Source: Chitinophaga silvisoli (GTDB taxonomy: Bacteria; Bacteroidota; Bacteroidia; Chitinophagales; Chitinophagaceae). Taken from it: 64,000 nt of DNA. Position 1 is the first letter of the stretch. Each line of letters opens with the position of its first letter. The stretch is from positions 1 through 64,000 of the forward strand of contig NZ_QTJV01000019.1 of the NCBI RefSeq assembly GCF_003412465.1, read 5' to 3'. Position numbers and translations under genes: made by a program. The notes below the pieces were generated by a model. That model had not been told where the DNA came from. It made no database searches and worked only from the letters and a program-made list of their open reading frames with translations. Below, one piece after another: positions 57,706 to 64,000 of the stretch.

Positions 57706-57738
57706 AAAAAGGAGATCAGGTTATTGATCTCCTTTTTT
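57706..57738 (+). terminator. Rho-independent terminator
   Basis: AAAAAGGAGATCA pairs with TGATCTCCTTTTT around a 6-base loop, with a T6 tail. The stem is the same as after tRNA-Pro (37520). Confidence 0.88.
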
Positions 57739-57750
57739 AAATCTACTGGT

Positions 57751-58236
57751 TTACTTTTTTGTGGGATCTATCATCCCCTGCTTTAATTTTATAACAATTA
57801 TTGCCGGCATCGGCTCTCTCTCCACACTTCCCTCCGCCTGCTTTACAATGTTTATCGAGTCAATACCATTCACCTCAATCCGTACATTCGTTGTGTCAGT
57901 GATGTAATTATCATTGATCATATAGCGAACAGTATCCCCGGCACTTAGCTTTGTCCTGATTGCTCCTAACGAAGTCAGTGGATGATGGGCTTTTCTGGTG
58001 ATAAGGATCGCTGATTTGTTTGTACTGTATATTTCTGCATCCCTGCTTTTGACGGCTTTTATCTCAAGAATATTGTCTGATGCAAGGTATGTCTTCGACA
58101 TATCGATTTCAATACTATCCAGGTAGAATTTATCCATGGAAACAAAAAACGTGGGCGAAACATGGACTGTATCTGCCAGCTGTGCATATAGCGTCTTGCT
58201 CAATAACAGTATACCCAGGAGAAATGTAATTCGCAT
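57751..58236 (-). CDS. Secreted protein of unknown function
   Basis: From ATG 58236 (161 residues) a signal peptide (LLLSKTLYAQ) is followed by a beta-rich domain (DSIEIDMSKTYLASDN, LEIKAVKSRDAEIYSTN) and a tail ending GMIDPTKK. It resembles the small plug-like or carboxypeptidase-regulatory-like domains of Bacteroidota outer-membrane proteins, but I cannot assign it. It follows the MerR gene by 25 bases (10 if the earlier in-frame ATG at 58251 is used), so they form an operon. Confidence 0.65.
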   Translation of the reverse strand: MRITFLLGILLLSKTLYAQLADTVHVSPTFFVSMDKFYLDSIEIDMSKTYLASDNILEIKAVKSRDAEIYSTNKSAILITRKAHHPLTSLGAIRTKLSAGDTVRYMINDNYITDTTNVRIEVNGIDSINIVKQAEGSVEREPMPAIIVIKLKQGMIDPTKK

Positions 58237-58261
58237 ACTGAATAATTGCATTGTATTGTTA

Positions 58262-58621
58262 TTACCTCGCGGCTATATTCTTAATACAAGTCATAATCTG
58301 TCGCTTCATGGCCTTCAGCTCCTGGATCTTTTCCTCTATCTGCACCAATTTTAGCTCTAATACATCCATCTGTGCCTTCCTGCTAATCTTCTTTAAATAC
58401 CAGGCATCTATTACCTCCTTGATTTCACTCAACGTAAATCCAACTGCTTTCGCCATCTGGATAAATCTCAGTTTTTCTACCACATCATCTCCATAATACA
58501 GATAGTTATTAGTAGTTACTCCCGGCTTCTTCTCCCCTTTTATAAGGCCTGACTTCTCATAAAAACGTATCGTAGCTATCGGTATGCCTGTCTCTTTTGA
58601 AAGTTGATTGATCAGTTTCAT
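58262..58621 (-). CDS. MerR-family transcriptional regulator
   Basis: A 119-residue protein with the MerR HTH (KLINQLSKETGIPIATIRFY, then EKSGLIKGEKK) and a coiled-coil dimer helix (about 75-110). It is transcribed divergently from the hydrolase at 58724, and a palindrome (58640-58663) lies in the shared promoter region. There are no paired Cys at the end, so it is not a clear metal sensor. Confidence 0.93.
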   Translation of the reverse strand: MKLINQLSKETGIPIATIRFYEKSGLIKGEKKPGVTTNNYLYYGDDVVEKLRFIQMAKAVGFTLSEIKEVIDAWYLKKISRKAQMDVLELKLVQIEEKIQELKAMKRQIMTCIKNIAAR

Positions 58622-58639
58622 TATGAAAATAAATATATA

Positions 58640-58663
58640 AAGTATGTAGTATACTTCATACTT
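58640..58663. promoter_or_regulatory. Candidate MerR operator
   Basis: AAGTATG and CATACTT are separated by 10 bases, 19 bases upstream of the MerR start and within the divergent promoter region. MerR proteins bind such dyads between promoter elements. Confidence 0.65.
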
Positions 58664-58723
58664 TTCAATGCCAAATGTAATATTTAAGTTTGGCTTATAA
58701 AGAGAATTATCAAAACGGATGAT

Positions 58724-59596
58724 ATGGATTTAGTAGAAAATTTACCAGGATTTACGAGCAATTATATTCATACTAACGGGATTCGTTTACATTATATCGC
58801 AGGCGGACAGGGTGAGCCATTCATCCTGATTCCAGGATGGCCTGAAACCTGGTGGGCCTATCATAAAGTGATGCCGCTGCTGTCATCGCAATATAGGGTA
58901 ATCGCTGTGGATATACGTGGAATGGGTAATTCAGAGAAGCCATCAGGTGGTTATGATAAGAAAAACATGGCAAAGGATCTTTATGGTTTAGTGCAAAACT
59001 TGAACCTTGGTAAAGTAAAAATCTGTGGGCATGATATCGGTGCGCATGTTGCATTTAGCTTTGCTGCGAATTATCCTGAACTGACTGAAAAATTGATCAT
59101 GCTGGATACGCCTCATCCGGATGAAAGCATGTACCAGTTACCTATGTTGCCGATTCCTGGTTTGGATTATACTTATCCCTGGTGGCTGGCATTTAACCAG
59201 GTCAAAGCGCTGCCGGAGGTATTATTAGGGGGAAGAATGCACCTGGTGATTGACTGGATTTTTAAATCACTGCTGAAGAATCCTGATAGCGTTAGCGAAT
59301 TTGATAGAACTGTATATAGTCAGGCTTATGACAGTGCAGATGGTATCCGTGCATCTAATGCCTGGTACCAGTCATTTACACAGGATATACAGGATATGAA
59401 ATTATACGAACAGATCCATCTTCCTGTGTTGGGCATTGCGGGTGCCGGCAGTTATGAAATGCTGAAAGCTGCTCTGACAAAATCAGCAAAGCATGTAAGC
59501 ATGGAAAAGGTGGATGATAGCGGACATTTTATCCTTGCCGAAAAACCGGTGGAGGTGGCAGAAATGATGATGCGGTTTTTGGAGAGGGAGGCCTGA
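58724..59596 (+). CDS. Alpha/beta hydrolase (epoxide hydrolase or dehalogenase-like)
   Basis: A 290-residue cytosolic enzyme with oxyanion-hole region ILIPGWPETWW, nucleophile elbow CGHDIGAHVA (Asp104), and late DDSGHFILAEKP (His). The Asp nucleophile with HGxP-like WPETWW is characteristic of epoxide hydrolases and haloalkane/fluoroacetate dehalogenases. It is divergent from the MerR gene and probably under its control. Confidence 0.9.
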   Translation: MDLVENLPGFTSNYIHTNGIRLHYIAGGQGEPFILIPGWPETWWAYHKVMPLLSSQYRVIAVDIRGMGNSEKPSGGYDKKNMAKDLYGLVQNLNLGKVKICGHDIGAHVAFSFAANYPELTEKLIMLDTPHPDESMYQLPMLPIPGLDYTYPWWLAFNQVKALPEVLLGGRMHLVIDWIFKSLLKNPDSVSEFDRTVYSQAYDSADGIRASNAWYQSFTQDIQDMKLYEQIHLPVLGIAGAGSYEMLKAALTKSAKHVSMEKVDDSGHFILAEKPVEVAEMMMRFLEREA

Positions 59597-59659
59597 TAAT
59601 GCTGCCCGTCAATTCACCCGATTTCGTTAAATTTGATACATACTAATTAATTCAATGCA

Positions 59660-60403
59660 ATGGCAAATTGGGCATTCGAAATAGATATAGCTGACAATTT
59701 CATTGTTGGGTTAACAGAGACACTGGTAGATAAAGGGTTTAGAATCTGGTGTTTCTACAATGACGGTCAACCCCTGTATGTATTTAGTTCTGCGTATTTG
59801 TCGGCCACACCGGATTCTCAGGCGTATGAACAGGCCCGTCAGTTAGTGAAGTTTATTGATGGCGTGTCGTACCTGTTGTTTGAAGATAAAGACAAGGTCA
59901 ACAAAATTACTTTAACGGCGGTGATTGATGTGAATACATTTAGAATGGCCACTGTGCAGCGGGCCGGGGATGTCCAGGCTGAGATTGATTTTTCTGTCTA
60001 CCGGCCACTTATTGAGGAAGATGAACATCCGGCGGCACATTTGCTGAAGCTGGTACCTGGAGATGTGTTTATAAAAGACCTTTTATTAGCACTTAGTCAG
60101 GGAATGGACTATAAAAGTTTGCAAAAGGCCTATCATCATATCACTGCATTTCTGACTGAAAAGGGAGATGATTTGATCTTGTCGGGTTTTTCAACAACAA
60201 TATTGGAGCGTTTTTCGCAGACTGTCGCCGCCCGTAAAAGCAGGGAGTATGAGGATGCAATGCCTTTAAAAGAAGCGCAGGAATTGGTATCTGAATTAGC
60301 GCTTATGGTACTGGCGAGATATTACCGCATCAATCTGAAACCTTTTATTATTAAAGAGCGGAGTGGCGTGAGTGATGATTGGTATGATACTTTATATGAT
60401 TGA
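59660..60403 (+). CDS. Unrecognised cytosolic protein
   Basis: A 247-residue protein without signal or membrane segments. The first half is mixed alpha/beta (ADNFIVGLTETLVDKGFRIW), the second half helical (LLLALSQGMDYKSLQKAYHH, then MPLKEAQELVSELALMVLAR). It lies 63 bases after the hydrolase on the same strand. I do not recognise it. Confidence 0.7.
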   Translation: MANWAFEIDIADNFIVGLTETLVDKGFRIWCFYNDGQPLYVFSSAYLSATPDSQAYEQARQLVKFIDGVSYLLFEDKDKVNKITLTAVIDVNTFRMATVQRAGDVQAEIDFSVYRPLIEEDEHPAAHLLKLVPGDVFIKDLLLALSQGMDYKSLQKAYHHITAFLTEKGDDLILSGFSTTILERFSQTVAARKSREYEDAMPLKEAQELVSELALMVLARYYRINLKPFIIKERSGVSDDWYDTLYD

Positions 60404-60417
60404 AATGTTTATAGAAA

Positions 60418-60524
60418 GAGGTTGTATCAAAAGTAACATTTCCCGGAATTAATCCGGAGACATGATGATGGGAATTTTTTTTTAATGAATTCTCAGGCCC
60501 TCAAATTACTTTTTATACCACCTC
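60418..60524. repeat. 107-bp inverted-repeat element, copy 2
   Basis: Arms GAGGTTGTATCAAAAGTAA (60418-60436) and a near-complement (60506-60524, two mismatches), with inner TCCCGGAATTAATCCGGAG. Length and position between convergent genes match copy 1 at 30307. Confidence 0.8.
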
Positions 60525-60532
60525 TTTTATTA

Positions 60533-61390
60533 TTAAGATGGCAAGCCTTCCAGGAATTCAAAAATATCCTTCCCTATCTCCAGCGCATGTGTCTCCAGGG
60601 CAAAGTGTCCTGTGTCATAGAATTTTACTGTTGCATTTGGATTATCCCGTTTATAGGCCTCTGCTCCTGGTGGCAGGAAATAAGGATCTCTATTGCCCCA
60701 TACTGCCAGCATGGGTGGCTGGAATTGTCTAAAATACGCCTGGAATTGTGGATAGCGCAATACATTGTTCTTATAGTCTTTTACCAGGTCAAGCTGTATT
60801 TCTATATTACCTGGCCTGTCCAGGAAATACTGATCCAGTGTATAGGTTTCCGGTGCTATCAAGGTTGGATCTGCTACACCTTCATGATACTGGAACCAGG
60901 TCGCCTGCTGGGAAACAAAACCTTTCAATGCTGTTCTGTTAGCCTCGGAACTATCTTCCCAGTACCTGCGGATAGGATCCCATTCCTTACTCAATCCCTC
61001 TTCATATGCATTTCCATTCTGGGAAATGATGCCGGTGATTTTTTCAGGGTTAGCCAATGCCAGCCGGAATCCCGTAGGCGCACCATAGTCAAATACATAC
61101 AAGGCAAAGCGCTTTAAATTCAAGTGATCGATAAAATCCTGCATCACGGCTGCCAGGTGATCGAATGTATAAGCAAACGCCTTGTGATCTGGTGCATCAG
61201 AATATCCAAATCCAGGCAGGTCCGGTGCTATTACATGGAACTTTGTACTGAGCATAGGAATGAGGTTCCTGAACATGTGAGAGGAGGTGGGGTAACCATG
61301 GAGCAGGAGAATGACAGGTGCATCTTTAGGACCTGCCTCGCGGTAAAAAATGTTCAGCTCTTTTACCTTTATTTTTTGATAGTAAGTCAT
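60533..61390 (-). CDS. Alpha/beta hydrolase with an Asp nucleophile
   Basis: From ATG 61390 (285 residues) the protein shows HGYPTSSHMFRNLI, APDLPGFGYSD, the nucleophile elbow VFDYGAPTGF (Asp101) and late FYDTGHFALE (His). These are the marks of epoxide-hydrolase/haloalkane-dehalogenase-type enzymes. It is divergent from the LysR gene, and an in-frame ATG at 61414 is an alternative start. The LysR protein is probably its regulator. Confidence 0.9.
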   Translation of the reverse strand: MTYYQKIKVKELNIFYREAGPKDAPVILLLHGYPTSSHMFRNLIPMLSTKFHVIAPDLPGFGYSDAPDHKAFAYTFDHLAAVMQDFIDHLNLKRFALYVFDYGAPTGFRLALANPEKITGIISQNGNAYEEGLSKEWDPIRRYWEDSSEANRTALKGFVSQQATWFQYHEGVADPTLIAPETYTLDQYFLDRPGNIEIQLDLVKDYKNNVLRYPQFQAYFRQFQPPMLAVWGNRDPYFLPPGAEAYKRDNPNATVKFYDTGHFALETHALEIGKDIFEFLEGLPS

Positions 61391-61453
61391 GTGCTTATTC
61401 TTTTGTGATCTCAAAACTACAGCGTAGCTTTAATCTCTAAAAACGAATAATAG

Positions 61454-61468
61454 TGATTTTAATAATCA
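61454..61468. promoter_or_regulatory. Candidate LysR binding site
   Basis: TGATT-N5-AATCA palindrome in the divergent promoter region, flanked by two direct AATAGTGAT repeats (61449 and 61471). This fits the dyad sites of LysR-type regulators. Confidence 0.6.
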
Positions 61469-61481
61469 TTAATAGTGATAG

Positions 61482-62348
61482 ATGATAAACCTTAATGACC
61501 TTAAATTATTTGAGGCTGTAGCGCAGTATGGCAGCTTTACCAAAGCCGCTGAAGCTATGTTTACAGTGCAATCCAACGTGACAGCACGGATCAGGAACCT
61601 GGAAGAGGAGTTTGGGAATACCCTGTTTACCCGTACTTCCCGGAAAGTGGAGCTTACACCTGCAGGAGAAACTTTCCTGACCTATAGCCGGCAGATCGGG
61701 AAGTTGTTGGATAAAGCCAGGGAGGCACTGGATCCGGATGGAGATGTTACAGGACATCTGGAGATAGGTTGTATCGAGACGACGATGGCATTGAGTGCGC
61801 CGTCTATTATAAAGCGGTTCTCTGCTTTGTATCCAAAGATTGACCTTGTATTTAAATCAGCTATGGTCAATGCGCTGATTGCCGATGTCGTGGAGCAGCG
61901 GCTTGATGCGGCTTTTGTATCGGGGCCGGTAAGTGTAAATGGATTGAAGCAGGTGAAGCTGAAAGAAGAACAATTGGTCTTAATCGCATCTTCTGATGTG
62001 AAACAGCTGAATGATATCCTGACGATGGAACAGATCAGGTTGATTGTATTTGATCAGGGATGCATATTCAGGGCAAGGTTGGAAGCATGGTTGTCAGGAA
62101 AGGGAATTGTACAATACCAAAGTACAACGCTGAATTCTATTGAAGGCATTATCAATTTCGTGGAGGCGGGATTGGGCATAAGTATTCTTCCTAAAGATGT
62201 GATTGACCGGTATTATAGTAAACGGGCAATCCATTATTTTCCTTTGAACAAAGAGTTAGCAACGATGGTTACTTTGTTGATTTACCGGGAAGATGCTTTG
62301 ATGTCGCAGGCGTTGAAGGTGTTTATTGAGGAACATAAGGTAAAGTAA
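61482..62348 (+). CDS. LysR-family transcriptional regulator
   Basis: A 288-residue protein: winged HTH at the N-terminus (LKLFEAVAQYGSFTKAAEAM, then QSNVTARIRNLEEEFG and LFTRTSRKVELTPAGE) and a periplasmic-binding-protein-like effector domain (about 90-285). Divergent from the hydrolase gene and probably activates it. Confidence 0.94.
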   Translation: MINLNDLKLFEAVAQYGSFTKAAEAMFTVQSNVTARIRNLEEEFGNTLFTRTSRKVELTPAGETFLTYSRQIGKLLDKAREALDPDGDVTGHLEIGCIETTMALSAPSIIKRFSALYPKIDLVFKSAMVNALIADVVEQRLDAAFVSGPVSVNGLKQVKLKEEQLVLIASSDVKQLNDILTMEQIRLIVFDQGCIFRARLEAWLSGKGIVQYQSTTLNSIEGIINFVEAGLGISILPKDVIDRYYSKRAIHYFPLNKELATMVTLLIYREDALMSQALKVFIEEHKVK

Positions 62349-62454
62349 ACCTGCTATTGGAGCAATATGGCAATTTTGCCTAAAATTACACAACCGGTTG
62401 CGTAGTAACACTCTCCCCAATTAAGGTTATTTTAGAAAGTAAAACAACCAAATC

Positions 62455-64000
62455 ATGCCCTTGGGAAAAGTTATTTCAACCATTCTAATCGCTACCATCT
62501 GTAATTGCTCGTACGCACAAACGAAAACTATTCAAATTAAAAAAGGAGAAAGCTGGTACGGTGGTGCTGTGACCGAAGGGCAGCAGATGCCGCTCAAAGA
62601 CGGGTATTCATTTAATCTCTTTGCCAATACTGGTGGCAACCAGGCGGCTCCGCTCTTACTTTCTACCAGTGGCAGGTATATCTGGAGTGATGAACCTTTC
62701 AAATTCTCCGTTCATGGCGATGCACTGGAAATTTCAAATGCCACTGCGCCTGTTGAGCTGGATTCCCTCGGGCATAATTTAAAAGATGCTTTTACCAATG
62801 CAGCAAAGAAACATTTTCCCGCAAAGGGAAAATTGCCGGATACCTTACTCATTGCCAAACCCCAGTATAATACCTGGATTGAACTGGTATACAATCAAAA
62901 CCAGACAGACATCCTTAAATATGCAAATGCTATTCTTAGCAATGGTTTCCCAGCCGGTGTGCTGATGATTGATGATAACTGGGCAGATTATTACGGCAGA
63001 TTCGATTTTAGAAAAGACAGGTTTGAAAATGCGACCGCGATGGTAGATAGTCTGCATAAGATGGGTTTTAAAGTAATGCTGTGGATAAGTCCTTTTATAT
63101 CTCCTGATACGGAAGTGTTCAGAGACCTGTTGAGCAAGAAACTCCTGCTAATGAAGGATAGTATTAATCCTGCTATCTTAACCTGGTGGAATGGATATAG
63201 TGCGGTGATGGATTTTACAAATCCTGCAGCAAAGGAGTGGTTCACCGGCAGACTTGACTATATGGTGCACACCTATCACCTGGATGGTTTTAAACTGGAT
63301 GCCGGTGATGCTGATTTTTATCCTGCTGATGCGATCTCTTATGCAAAGGCGACTCCCAATGATCATAGTCGCTTATGGGGTGAGATTGGCTTGCACTATG
63401 CGTTGAATGAATATCGTGCAATGTGGAAGATGGCAGGTGAACCGCTTGTGCAGCGTTTGAGAGATAAGCAGCATACCTGGGTAGATCTGCAAAAACTGAT
63501 TCCTCATATTACGCTGGCTGGTTTGCTGGGATATAATTTCACTTGTCCTGATATGATTGGTGGCGGGGAATATGGTTCTTTTATAGGGAGGGATAAATTG
63601 GATGAGGAGTTAGTAGTGCGATCAGCGCAGTGTTCTGCTTTGATGCCGATGATGCAGTTTTCAGTAGCGCCATGGCGCGTGTTGAGTAAAGAGCATTTCG
63701 CGATTGTGAAGCAGACTGTAGCGATCAGGGAAAAATATACCCCTTATATCCTGCAGCTTGCTAAAGCGTCTGCGACTAGCGGGGCACCGATTGTGCGAAG
63801 CATGGAATATGAATTTCCCGGCCAGGGTTTTGTAGATGTAAAGAGCCAGTTTATGCTGGGAGATAAATACCTTGTAGCCCCTGTAATGGCGAAGGATGGT
63901 ACGCAAACTGTGGTGCTGCCGAAAGGAACATGGAAAAGTGATAAGGGAGAGATTGTGAAAGGGCCGAAGACAATTACGCAGACAGTACCGTTGGATAGAT
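62455..64000 (+). CDS. GH31-family glycoside hydrolase (partial, runs off the window)
   Basis: ATG 62455 opens a frame that continues without a stop to the window's end (515 codons). A signal peptide (NCSYAQ) is followed by a beta-sandwich N-terminal domain and the GH31 barrel. Key parts are GVLMIDDNWADYYGRFDF, MLWISPFISPD, then DGFKLDAGDADFY with the probable nucleophile Asp282, and FTCPDMIGGGEYGSF further on. GH31 enzymes cleave alpha-linked glucose, xylose or related sugars. The C-terminus lies beyond the window. Confidence 0.9.
   Translation, partial: MPLGKVISTILIATICNCSYAQTKTIQIKKGESWYGGAVTEGQQMPLKDGYSFNLFANTGGNQAAPLLLSTSGRYIWSDEPFKFSVHGDALEISNATAPVELDSLGHNLKDAFTNAAKKHFPAKGKLPDTLLIAKPQYNTWIELVYNQNQTDILKYANAILSNGFPAGVLMIDDNWADYYGRFDFRKDRFENATAMVDSLHKMGFKVMLWISPFISPDTEVFRDLLSKKLLLMKDSINPAILTWWNGYSAVMDFTNPAAKEWFTGRLDYMVHTYHLDGFKLDAGDADFYPADAISYAKATPNDHSRLWGEIGLHYALNEYRAMWKMAGEPLVQRLRDKQHTWVDLQKLIPHITLAGLLGYNFTCPDMIGGGEYGSFIGRDKLDEELVVRSAQCSALMPMMQFSVAPWRVLSKEHFAIVKQTVAIREKYTPYILQLAKASATSGAPIVRSMEYEFPGQGFVDVKSQFMLGDKYLVAPVMAKDGTQTVVLPKGTWKSDKGEIVKGPKTITQTVPLDR

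Overview
The window looks like chromosomal DNA of a Bacteroidota member, most likely a Chitinophaga-like bacterium (family Chitinophagaceae). The clues are a very long parallel-beta-helix protein with a type IX secretion (Por) sorting tail, many lipoproteins and signal-peptide proteins, Bacteroidota-style Rhs proteins (one with a DUF6443-like N-terminus), a spondin-domain lipoprotein, GH84, GH43 and GH31 enzymes, a promoter of the TTTG/TAnnTTTG type before a tRNA gene, and few strong Shine-Dalgarno sites. No species name can be proved from this sequence alone.

Layout. 0.1-9.4 kb: a 2840-residue secreted Rhs protein with a unique C-terminal tip and an overlapping lipoprotein gene with MORN-like repeats (a toxin/immunity-style pair). 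9.5-21 kb: an Rhs tip graveyard. It contains an orphan Rhs core with a zincin-like tip (HExxH), several broken immunity-like genes, tip remnants, a TIMP-like secreted protein with a degenerate second copy, transposase remnants (IS701-, IS3- and IS1182-like) and a palindrome resembling a pair of IS ends. The orphan core repeats 584 bp of the large rhs gene without an indel, so it could serve as a homologous donor of a new tip.

21-37 kb: mostly ordinary chromosome. It holds an S41 peptidase lipoprotein, an AraC regulator with an NAD-dependent epimerase-type enzyme, a RhuM-family protein, the T9SS beta-helix protein, a TetR regulator with a sialate O-acetylesterase-like enzyme, the NhaA antiporter, a two-component system, a spondin-domain lipoprotein and a small Cys/His-rich secreted protein. 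37.4 kb: tRNA-Pro(UGG), followed by an unrecognised two-gene module. 39.6-42.2 kb: an AraC regulator and two short-chain dehydrogenases.

43-52.4 kb: a second Rhs locus. It has a DUF6443-type Rhs protein with an HELGH zincin-like tip, a long SpvB/YD-like protein that lacks a tip, and two tandem paralogous small secreted proteins. 52.6-64 kb: GH43, two types of alpha/beta hydrolases, GH84, MerR and LysR regulators with adjacent operator-like palindromes, and a GH31 gene that runs off the end of the window.

Several short repeats recur between genes: a hairpin-bearing CGAAAAGTGTCGG element in four or five places, and two 107-bp inverted-repeat elements that both lie between convergent genes. Many frameshifts in the graveyard fall in homopolymers, so sequencing error must be excluded before those genes are called dead.
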